The position numbers were made by a program, and so were the translations under genes. From Pestalotiopsis fici W106-1 (Eukaryota; Ascomycota; Sordariomycetes; Amphisphaeriales; Sporocadaceae), in the NCBI RefSeq assembly GCF_000516985.1, contig NW_006917092.1:5955888-6019887 (forward strand): a stretch of DNA of 64,000 nucleotides, written 5' to 3'. The notes below the pieces were generated by a model. That model was not told the DNA's origin and did not search any database. It worked only from the letters and a program-made list of their open reading frames with translations. Below are positions 54,591 through 64,000 of the stretch, piece after piece (positions within the stretch are counted from its first letter, which is position 1; every line of letters begins with the position of its first letter).

Positions 54591-57500
54591 TATAAGCAAT
54601 GGTGTTACAAAATTGCATGCATGCAGAAATGAGAGAAATGATCATTGCTTGAGAATTGGAGGACAAGAGAAGTAAATGCAGGGACAGGGAGAGATGGTTC
54701 TTTTAAGTCTTAAGTCTTGTAACTAACATAGCCTGTTGTCTAAGCCTCACAGGGAATTTCCCGCGCCTATTAGCTTTCCCTACACAACAGAGCTCTAGTG
54801 GCACAATAGTGCTGTGGTATTTCCGCCTAGCGGCCCTTGCAATGTGTCTGGAATGCGATATTCCTCCAAATAACATAATTCCCATGATTTATGGCATGAA
54901 ACTTTTCGTGCATGGAGTCTTATAGGTAGCTGTGAGCTCCATAGCTCTCGAGTGCAAATTTTGATAAGAAATGGCTGGCATGTCAGCCACTGCCTCCATG
55001 AGCTGTCCATATTTTTGCATCATGACATCAAAGCAACACTGAGAAGAACGAAATCACCAGACGGCATAATCCAAACCACTGCCACGATTCCGGAACTCCG
55101 TGTACTTGACTGACTGCATGATGGAAAATAGTTGTCACCTTACTGCTATATCTTGAGAGGATAAGTCCAAGTACAGTGTCCCCAAATGATGGTTGAGCAT
55201 CTATATAGATGAAATGGCAGAAGAACTTGATGCTCCGTGTCTCTAGCAAACATAACATTTTAGTTGCATCGCCACGACAAGTATAGCAAGAATGCTCAGC
55301 ATTGGTGATAACACGGAACCAATGTGTACGAGTACACAACCAAACACCGGCAACATTTGTCAGGCAATACTGGTATCACCCCTCACATCATTGTAATAAT
55401 GTGTTCTTTCAAAGAAATTATCTCAGAGGTAGGTGCACAACATTCGTCGCGATCACTTTGTACGAGAGACTGTTACGTCGGATGGAGAACGATGAAGAAT
55501 GAATTCAAGGGGCCGGGGAGATGCGAGCAAGCCCTACCGACTGCCTGAACCCTTCAACGTAAATAAACATCTTTTCCGATCTACATCCGTGTATTATGGA
55601 ACGCGTTTGATAGTATTCGCGGATTTGTTCTTCTAAAAATGCAGAACCACTATATTGCTTACAATAGCGGTCGGAGCTCTGGCGCTCTGGCGCTCTGGCG
55701 CTCTGGCGCTCTGGCGCTCTGGCGCTCTGGCGCTTTGGTCGCAACTCAGACCTCAGTAAGAGAAGCTCGCGCAAGTCGCGACGTGGCGTCGGACATGAAT
55801 TGATTGCGCTCGACTGTAAGATTATGATGATAATGATGATGGTTAACCACATTCCAATCAAGTTGCCCAGGATTTGTTGAATACCACCGGTGAGGCAACT
55901 CGGGGCTCGCATAGCGCTTCTTGGACTGAGCGAGATTTGAGTACCAAATGAACTAGACGGCCAGTGTCTTATGAAGCAGTTCGCTAGACTTCTACGATAT
56001 CTTTTCGACATTCTATTTCATTCGGTCCAACACCTGTCCGGTTCGCTAGTTTGTTTATCCGCTGCTCTGCGACTGTGAGTCCAGATTCTTTTGTCGAGTC
56101 TAAGACCTTCATGATCCCCAAACCAAGCCACCAACGAAAGCAAATTGAATTTCAGGTCTTCTCCGATGAACTTGACTCTGGGCGGTGGATTCTCACTGGT
56201 GGAGGATCCTACAGCAGCATCTATTCATTCGCTTGTTCCCCTAATTTGGTGGGACAGGCAACTGAATCGCCACGGTCTGACATGACATAGTCTTGGGTAT
56301 TGCGATGCCTAAGGGTGTGATCGGCTCGTTTTTTTAAGGGGGGGGTCTTAACTTTTTGGGATACAAAATCGTTGCATAAGAAATTGTGGGGAGGGGAAAT
56401 GTACCGCGTATAACTTAGGTAAGCATCTTTTGGATGTTGTCGTGGGATAAGAGCCTTGGCACCCATAAGAGGGGAGCTTAAGCTTAGCAGCCCTCCATCG
56501 CCCTGGGCTTATCGACCTTGGGCTTATTTGTGCCATTTCTCGAAAATTGGAGACGTTATGCCTTTTATAGTAGGCGGTAAACGATTTTAGAGCCCATGTC
56601 AATTCGGTACATTGGAAATCTTGCATAACTTAAGAGGGCCGTCTTACGATTATCCGTGCGACATTTTGACTGCCAAATTAGGTATGGTTGTGTCCTGACA
56701 GCATTTTCTTTTATTTTTTAGCGTATAATATGGATTGGTATAAGGCCCTGGCAACACTTAAGACCCCCTCTTACAGCGAGCCGATCAGGGCCTAATAGAG
56801 AAGGACAGAAACTTGCCACTGTTCCATTGCGTTTGAACTGATTGTGACATTTATTGGATGCCACTTTCGCATCGACCCAACCTTTAGAGACCCATTGCAA
56901 ACCAATCGGAGCGTATGCCTGCACTATCCAAGAAAATCCACAGAAAGCTCGGTCTGCCCAACCTTTGCTATCGCCAGTAATGAATATCGCCGCGAAAACG
57001 ACCGGTATTCGTGCAAAACAACAACTTTCAACTATATTCTCGCCTTGCTTGCTGCCAATTCTAAGGATATAACTACACGGTGGGTCCGTACCTGTGGACC
57101 GATCTATTTTAAAGCTACCAAAATATGGAGCACGCGATCACAGAACCATAAAAATCTGGACGAATAACTGCTACGGGATTGCCCACGTGGTAGACCCTTA
57201 AAATATTTCAACGTAGAAGAAAGAATCAGACTTCGGACCTCCCATTTTTGATACCGCACAAGCGGAAAGGGCGAGGAAATATTTTATGGGGCGGTGATTA
57301 CAACGGACCATTTTCACGAGGCGGGATATATTACCAAATGCGGAAGAGACAAAAGTTGGCTAAAAGAAAATGACGAAAAGTTAAAAAAGTTAAAAACTCA
57401 CCGGCGTGTTAAGACTAGCATAAATGAACACAATATCTGCAATATAGGCCAGATTGCCAGGCAGGGGCTCGTGTTTGGGACTTGCTTATTTCCTTCGACA

Positions 57501-57669
57501 ACTTCGTTTGCTACCCGACATACGCAGTATGAGGTACCTCTATGCTTCGCCACCGACCAACCAACACAGCTGTCAAAGTTATGAATTGGCACTCTTGCTC
57601 AAGTTGAAACAAAATCCCACCTGAAAGTGTTTGGAATTCTTCAGGATATTCATCACTTCCTGTGCTACC
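54591..57669. other. 3.1-kb gene-poor region
   Basis: Contains an 8-bp tandem repeat (listed separately). A minus-strand open frame of 168 codons (56011-55505) runs across that repeat, but its middle is just the repeat translated (RAPERQS units) and it has no other motif, so it is not called. A G run lies at about 56338-56346. No other gene recognised. Confidence 0.45.
55673..55736. repeat. tandem repeat of 8-bp unit GGCGCTCT
   Basis: Six perfect copies of GGCGCTCT from 55681, one variant copy GGCGCTTT, and a partial degenerate copy before them. Because 8 is not a multiple of three, copy-number change would shift any reading frame through it. Confidence 0.95.
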
Positions 57670-57940
57670 TATAATATAGTCACAAGAAAATTGAGGACAA
57701 CCCATATCAAGATCACTGTGTGGAAAAGCTGTAAAGCATTTCGCGAAAGACCTCAATCTGCACGTCTGGAAACACCCCAGCCAATATCTCCAGGCTGCTG
57801 TTTAGATCTAAAATCTCGTTTGGAAGGGCCGTTTGGGGCTGTAGCTGCCATTCGTCGGTGATGTAGAACGATGTGGGATCGGGACTTGATGAGCGCTGCA
57901 GAGGCGCTGCGCCAGCAGTCAACTGCTCTCGGGACTGCAA
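57670..57940 (-). pseudogene. relic of a CUE-domain protein
   Basis: On the minus strand, LEILAGVFPDVQIEVFREML followed by YSFSTQ matches the first two helices of a CUE (ubiquitin-binding) domain, including the MFP-like VFP and the paired hydrophobics. The frame hits a stop right after FSTQ. The third helix is legible only in another frame (ILIWVVLNFLVTIL), which indicates a small deletion. No upstream exon with a start was found. Likely a fragment of a once larger gene. Confidence 0.4.
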
Positions 57941-59065
57941 ACCTCAGCTGTCAACGTTTGAATCGTTACGGAGCTTTGAATGGGGGCGCGCGTAGTACAG
58001 AGGATGATCGACCTCCCCTGAATTTCTCTTGCAAAGCCACATTTGTCGCTGCTGCCTGTCCAAGATACCTGACATGGGCCGGCTAGACAGCCGTGTTAGC
58101 ACGTTTCCCCCATGCCTTGGACATGCCCACCACTCCTCTGTCTCAATAGATTATGTGATATCTCCCATATGATACGAAGGGGGCGTTGTTGTCACCCATC
58201 AGATCTTCATGGTAGCTCATCGGTGCTATTACTACTTGACTACCACCTTGGGTTCTCCTCACCGCTGTCCTGGGGCCGCCTTTACAATCTTGGTCTTGGC
58301 TGCGTGCTCTAGGATGTTTCGCTCCCTAGAAAGGGCACTGCAACTCTCTTATCCTCGATGTTCTCGCATGACGCCTCGGTGGAGAGCCCCCATCATCTTT
58401 TGTGGCTCTGGTCCAGTTTGATTTGTCATACACTGCCTATGTACCCTTGAAGCCGAGGGAAATGTACGAGCTGATACAAACAAGCCGTTGCACGAATGAA
58501 CGTGGACTTGGATCAGGTTTATTGGCCTTGGGTTCGATGCATCATGGAGTGCAACAGGGCAACGCATGCGGGCCTACCCTGACACACCAGGCGCCCGCTG
58601 CTACATACAAATTAGGATGCGGCCGATGTATGAATATGTAATGGCTTTGAAGCATTCCTAATTTTTCAGCCTTTCAAACTGCCGATTGTCAACCCGACAT
58701 TTCCATCGTGAATCTAATCGTTATGAGCGCCAAGCTTTCATTTGGTTCCAGCACTAGGGTCTCCAAGGATGCACCTATTGTATGACGCTCGCCTCATTGG
58801 CTTTCATTCCAAGACTCGGCATGATGTTAGCCCTCCACTGAACGATGGAGCAGCATTTCTGGCTCTTAGTGAGTGGGATTTCGAAAGATTGCCTGCATTC
58901 CAATCGCAGAGGCTCGTGTCCAAGGTATCTGACCAGAGACATCAGCTCAGAGTTGTTGCGCCAAATTTTCCATGATGCTACCGCTGCCGCTGTGAGGCCC
59001 GAATTTGGTACCCAAGTACACTGGGCGAGCGCTATTTTGTGAGATATTTTATGCTTTTTAACAAG
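57941..59065. other. intergenic, no gene recognised
   Basis: Several plus-strand frames of 60-80 codons without motifs. Nothing supported. Confidence 0.45.
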
Positions 59066-60388
59066 CTACACCATTATTTGGTCTCGCCCACCGTGGGCAC
59101 GTGCTTCATAGCCTGAAAGTCCTGACATGTGGGAATCGGAGAGCTGAAAGTAATGGTCCGTTGTCACTCTAATGGGGCTAGAAATGCCATTTGTGATACC
59201 TTGTTGCGCGTTTGATATGGACATTGCTTTCGAGGGAGGCGTGGGTGCGGATCTTTTAAGGCAAAGACGAATGGAGAAATTGAAGTGCCGCAGGTGATGT
59301 ATCCACAGCAATCGGAGAGCCGCAGAACAGCCAACGATGACCATAATGCAGCACTCGAGGGATCTACACATAGTCAGATCACATTACTGTAATGAATACA
59401 GTCGGGGGCTTGGCTTACGTCGCAACCATAGCGTTAGTGATATTCGAAGACATCTTTGCGGCTTGTCCGAATTGATAATACAAGGAAACAACACTGGCTA
59501 TAATGCAGCTTAATCACAAACAAAAAAGACTCAGTTAAATGATATATGATGCGAATTGCGAGTAGACGGGTTGAAGACTCACAAGATTCCCATAAGAAAC
59601 ACCAAAGCTACTCCGAGCTTTTCATAACCGGGCAACTTGAGCTTTGCGATGGTTGGTAACGGCAGTATGAAGATGGCAATGTCTACTGCCAATGAAAGGG
59701 CGCTCCGCGACAACCTTGTATAAAATGTGGCCTCGACACATTGAAGTAAATATTTTCCGTCTGGATGATGCAACCCTGGACTGCAGTGCACTACAGTGTA
59801 CAGTGTGCTAGCGAGGAACCCTAGACCTGTTATGATCATGAGAGAATATGAGGCATATCTAATAAGTTTCTTGATTCCGAAAGTCCGTATAATCAAAACC
59901 AAGATGGGCAGTTTGGCAAAGTACATTGCAGCTGTGGCTGTAAAGATGCAGGCCGCGGCCAGCTTTTCAAGAATTTTAATATTAATAATCATTTATTCAA
60001 ATATGACAAACATTGGCCGGAACGTACCCTGGTAATGAAAGCCACAGTAATGCTTTCTGGATCTGATTCGAAAGCTGCCACAAAAGTCAATATTACTTTT
60101 TCTCCGAGACGACATTTGATCGCGATTACTTGACTTCATCATGGATGTTGTTACAGAGTTGCTCACAATGAAGAGGACCGCGATAATGCATAGGTCTAGC
60201 CCATGATGTTAGATGTGCAAAATGGCGGGTCTGCAATACGCACAATCTTCGAGGAATGGCCGTTTGAAATGCCTGCAATTGGTTCCTATCCGTACAATCA
60301 CGAAAGCAGCGGCGATAAAGTCGAGCGTCACCTGAGAGGCAATATAATTACGGGCCGGTATGGCGGTTAGCTGCACAACGGATTCCAT
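59066..60388 (-). CDS. second rhodopsin-domain integral membrane protein
   Basis: Five exons on the minus strand (60388-60244, 60195-60028, 59937-59583, 59508-59419, 59363-59066) give 351 residues in phase. Recognisable parts in order: MESVVQLTAIPARNYIASQV and TLDFIAAAFVIVRIGTN (helix 1), CIIAVLFIVSNSVTTSMM (helix 2), MYFAKLPILVLIIRTFG (helix 3), YSLMIITGLGFLASTLYTVV (helix 4), then ALSLAVDIAIFILPLPTIAK with the family-typical LPLP, and later helices ending in a polar tail. The loop between helices 2 and 3 is uncertain. An alternative acceptor at 59963 gives a more family-like text (FITRLAAACIFTATAAMYF) but then needs a one-base frameshift near 60140, so the intact model is preferred. Same broad family as the gene at 18366-19858 but clearly divergent from it. 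Confidence 0.75.
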
Positions 60389-62181
60389 CTTGATTCGTGC
60401 CCACGTTCAGAGGTCTGGATGTGAGGGTGTATGGACATGTAGATGAAAATTGAAGAGGTCAATAGGCTTGCCTGAGTATACTACAGTAAATAATTATCAT
60501 ACGATGCTTGGTGACGTCTGATAAAATGATAAAAAGAGTTTGACTGCGCGGGAGTGGAGATGATGCAGAAATTGCGACCATATCAGCCGCCGGCCTATAA
60601 GAATGCTTCATTGAAGAAGGGTTCGAACGCCCAGAAACAGAACTCGGTTTGTCCGGGGTTTTAGAATACGGATGGTAGCATTTCGCCAATCTCTTTCAAA
60701 TGGGACCTGGTAATGTACGCCATCGGGCTATGTTGAGGGGATCTGCCATAAAGTCCTGGTCATGTAGCGATCTGCCAAGCAGAGCTGAGTGAGCAAAGGG
60801 GCGAAAAAGTCAGCTTGGCCCCCCAGGCGGATTCAACACAGCCTTCTCGTATGCAACCCGGACACCTATAGACCCTAGGATCCCCAAATCCTCGCCACGA
60901 GGCTTGACATGACTGCATTACTATCGCTTTACGGGGCGCATCTTCCCCTAGAATCTCAAAGCTTTGTCGCCCTGGCTGTTGCCAAGAACGTTGAGCAAAC
61001 TGGCTGCTGCAGTGTGTTGGGTCACAATTCAATTTACATGTAAAATTTCTCCCACTTTCATTCTAACTCTTCATACTACCATAGACAAATGCCGTTCCCT
61101 GGCTTTCTTCGTCGCCTGACAAGATTCCCATGCTCAATTGTTTCCGTGACCGTTTGAGTCATTGGAGGATTACCACGATTGAGATCAACGTCAGTGTCTT
61201 GGTACTTTCAGAAGTGGATAAAGAAGCATTCGTGTTACTATTGGCAGGCATAATCAGTGCTGTACACTACATATCTCTTCAATAGCCTGAGCATGATGTC
61301 GATCGTTGGGCTTTTGCAGATACGCCCTAGCGGCATCGTGACAATGTGTTGCCAAAACAAAGTAAAATGTAAGTCAATCACTTACCCATAACTCAACATT
61401 TGCAATCTTTTCCCCTCCCGACCCTACAAATGGTGCTACTACAAACTCAACCTGGCGACTGGAGTGACCCCGTTCGATTAATCATATATGAACCCAATAG
61501 GATAGCACAGTATTACCCAACTTCGGTGTCTTGAAATGACCAGCATTGCTTCCATTTGTTGCGGGAATAGACCGGACAAGCCCTGGGCACCGGTAGCTCG
61601 AAGGTGCTCGCTCAAGGAAATAGTGGCGCGGGGCCGCACGGCCAAGAGACAATTAGTCCATGGACAACACCTTGAAATCTCATTATATCGGGATGAAAGA
61701 TTGTCGCTCCTGCACTAAACTGGACTGCCCAAACCAGCTGACAAATAGCTAAGTGAATCCCTGACCAAAACCTTCGGCATCCAAATTAGGATGGAGAAGC
61801 CAAGCCTGTCCAGCGTGGAGCCGAGTCCGGGAAAGCCGCAGTACCTGACCCCGCGTTTTCCTCAGTGGCCCTGCTCTCCCCCAAAAATAGGGTCGCTCTA
61901 AGAGTCTAGTATAACATCTTATTCCTGATAATAGAGGACCTGGTGAAGTTGCTGTTGGCCAGTCCAATGTGTATCCCTCTTTGCCTATGCCGTGGTCTGT
62001 ACGTCGCAAATGAATATAGGATAGTAAAGCTCTAGTTGACATGAATCATGCCAATTCGGGCTCGACGCTGTTGGATTATTCAACAAACCGAGGTATCTTG
62101 GTACGAGGATAGCATGGGTCATTTCTCTTATTTCCGGAGGAACATTGCTTAGTACACTTAGTTTCCTTTTACTTTAATATT
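60389..62181. other. 1.8-kb intergenic region, no gene recognised
   Basis: Divergent promoter space between the rhodopsin-domain gene and the transcription factor, with short unsupported frames. Confidence 0.5.
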
Positions 62182-64000
62182 ATGCTTGTACCTGCTACTT
62201 ATCTTTACTCTTTATTGCAACAGACGCCAGAGCCGCAAGTCACGTCCCGGACTTCCCCAGCGCCAAATCTTCAGGCCACCGACGTGTACGTCAATTGTCC
62301 TGTTGTATGACCTCTTGTCGCGCGAAAATGACCCCTAATCTCAATTTACCTCTAGGTCTAACCGACGCACTCGAGAACCTGACAATGGGGAGCTTCCGAA
62401 TAAACGACGACCCGGCGCTCGACCACGTGCATCTCAAGCATGCCAGTCCTGCGCGGCTGCCAAGATTCGATGTGACAACTTGACGACTTGTCGTAGGTGC
62501 AAGGCAAGGGGAGTCGTGTGCCTAAGACCTGTCAGAGCAGTGCATTTGCACAACGAAACGACAAGTCCATCTACCATCACAGCTCCCATTGCTCCAGTAC
62601 GCCAGCAGAGCCCTAGCGAAAGTCTGTCTCAATGCCATGTCACCAACCAGTCAGATCCTACGAAGACGACCCCTTGTTCTAGCGAGCGATCTAATGTGGA
62701 TACTTTTGTCAACAATGACAACGACGACAACAATAATAGCAGCAACCCATCTGTGTTACTCTTCGCCACTTCACCCTCGACTTGGCCAGTCATTTCCGAA
62801 AAGACATACAACCCTCCACAAACTGACGCGTCCGAAGCACGCGACGCAGTATACCAAGAGGAGGGACACGCTAATGGTTTCTTCGATTTGTTTCCAATCG
62901 CCGCGCAACAATGGGCAAATTGGCGGCAGCCCATGGACTGGGATCTAGATCAGCCGTTCCTGAACGCTCTTATGCCAATCGACGTTCAAGATGGCGAAAA
63001 TCAGCGCCCCGTTGACCTGGATGCCAGGATGGAAACGCCAATATCATCAAACGGTACCGAAAGCGAAGCCAAAATCTCCAAGTATGCCGTTGATACATAC
63101 AACGACACACTGGGCACTTGGCACCCGAAACCCAAAAATTATTTTGCCGCAGAGAAAACCTTTCTTTCGATACCTCTAGAGATGCAAGAGGACATATTAG
63201 GATTCCCAGAGAGTCTTGAGTCGTCTGTGATCAATCATCGTCTGATGCCTGCCAGACGAGATGATATTATTGTCGTCGTGAATGGTCGTTTCTCCGGAGG
63301 CCAGCCGCTGTCATCTATCCAGTCCTTCCCCTCGTCTGCGGTTCTCGACAAGTTCCTTACAGTGTTCCTCACGATGCAAAAGAGTCAGTTGTGTAGCTTC
63401 ATACACCTTCCCACGTTCGATCCCAATGTTTGCGACCTCTCACTTTTAATGACGTGCATTGCCGCGGGGGCCACTGCGTCGCCCACTCTTGCTGCTCAGA
63501 TGTTTGGATTTGCATTGCTTGAGATCTTGCGCTGGTATATACCAACCTTGGTAAGTCGACAGGTTTCCTGGGGTCGAGCCTGGCGGACTGCCTTGACCAT
63601 TGGGTTGTCATTCTTACTTGTGCTAGGCAGACAATGACAACACTCTGACTCGATCCATCCCGTTCGTGCAATCGTTAGTAATTCTATCAAACGTCACGTT
63701 TTGGAGCGGTGATAAACGCAAATCAGAAATCTCGGACATCATGGCTGAATTTGCTGTGACAGTAAGATACCTTTGCCACACAAGGCTGTAAAGTCAGCTA
63801 ACATTGTCGTTATAGATGATTCGTCACGCTCGCCGACTGGCTGGATCTTCGTATCTGTCCATTGTTCCCATACCAAACAGTACACCCTCACAGCTAGAAC
63901 TCACTTGGAGACATTGGGTCAGCCAAGAATCCGGTAAAAGGTAATTTCTTAACCTAATTGCCATGATCGGTCCCTGACTTGTTGACACTGAAAAGGACCG
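62182..64000 (+). CDS. Zn2Cys6 fungal transcription factor (partial, runs off the right edge)
   Basis: Exons 62182-62285, 62356-63550, 63627-63761, 63816-63940 and a likely fifth from 63996 are in phase. The binuclear zinc cluster is CQSCAAAKIRCDNLTTCRRC followed by KARGVVC, i.e. CxxCx6Cx5CxxCx6C, preceded by a basic arm (NKRRPGARPRASQ). A long acidic/Asn-rich linker with an (Asn-Asp)-rich run follows (NNDNDDNNNSS). After it comes a middle region (LDKFLTVFLTMQKSQLCSFI, HLPTFDP, LLMTCIAAGATASPTLAAQM), as in fungal-specific transcription factors that combine a C6 or C2H2 finger with the MHR. Such proteins bind CGG half-sites in the nucleus and often regulate nearby metabolic genes. At 32 kb from the PKS, a cluster-regulator role is speculative. 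A 70-bp intron splits the basic arm from the N-terminus. Confidence 0.87.

Noticed and set aside
55505..56011. 168-codon minus-strand open frame
   Set aside because: Its central third is only the 8-bp tandem repeat translated; the rest has no family features and no splice partner.
57294..57584. 96-codon plus-strand frame beginning MITTDHFHEAGY
   Set aside because: Lys-rich then random-looking text, no motif, and it overlaps no splice-linked exon.
1..64000. CRISPR arrays, bacterial operons, prophage or IS elements
   Set aside because: No spaced direct-repeat arrays or bacterial gene organisation; splicing and gene content are fungal throughout.

Overview
The window looks like nuclear DNA of a filamentous ascomycete, probably a Sordariomycete. 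Genes are broken by short introns (about 48-130 bp) with GT..AG ends and CTAAC/CTGAC-like branch points. Gene families typical of Pezizomycotina recur: HET-domain incompatibility proteins, rhodopsin-domain (PTH11-like) membrane proteins, a non-reducing polyketide synthase, a berberine-bridge oxidase, a P450, an MFS pump, a Zn2Cys6 regulator, and a tRNA-Ser with a small anticodon-loop intron. No bacterial operon structure or CRISPR array is present. A run of exactly 100 N (6930-7029) is an assembly gap.

Layout. 1-11 kb: a fructosyl-amino-acid-oxidase-like flavoenzyme, a HET protein, the gap, then a divergent pair (a small coiled-coil/Cys-His protein and an Hsp70-like ATPase). 13-15.5 kb: a salicylate-hydroxylase-type FAD monooxygenase and a small two-exon membrane protein. 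15.9-18.2 kb: decayed and repetitive DNA, with a nucleoside phosphorylase-ankyrin pseudogene, a 57-bp near-perfect palindrome, a tRNA-like scar and one copy of a dispersed LTR-like repeat. 18.4-30.6 kb: a rhodopsin-domain protein, a BBE-type FAD oxidase and, divergent from it, a 1,933-residue PKS, followed by tRNA-Ser(GCU). 31.3-33.3 kb: a 5'-truncated gene beside an AT-rich patch. 33.9-43.8 kb: a multi-pass membrane protein, then a large HET protein divergent from a lipase-like/TPR protein broken by a single in-frame TAG. 44-49 kb: the second repeat copy, then a P450 and an MFS transporter on the same strand. 49-62 kb: gene-poor, with a Ser/Thr/Pro-rich membrane protein, a PAP2 phosphatase, a CUE-domain relic and a second rhodopsin-domain protein. 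62.2 kb to the end: a Zn2Cys6 transcription factor that runs off the window.

How the genes may work together. The PKS, the divergent BBE oxidase and possibly the FAD monooxygenase, P450 and MFS pump look like the working parts of one secondary-metabolite pathway: backbone synthesis and C-methylation, oxidative tailoring, and export. They are spread over about 36 kb and interrupted by self/non-self-recognition genes and their wrecks. The PKS itself has KS-AT-PT-ACP-ACP-C-MeT but neither an N-terminal SAT nor any C-terminal release domain. The second theme is recognition-type genes (two HET proteins, one lipase-TPR protein, one PNP-ankyrin pseudogene), several of them damaged, as expected of a fast-turnover accessory region.

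All exon boundaries were read by eye from splice signals and checked for frame continuity. Family assignments come from motif recognition; no database search was run.
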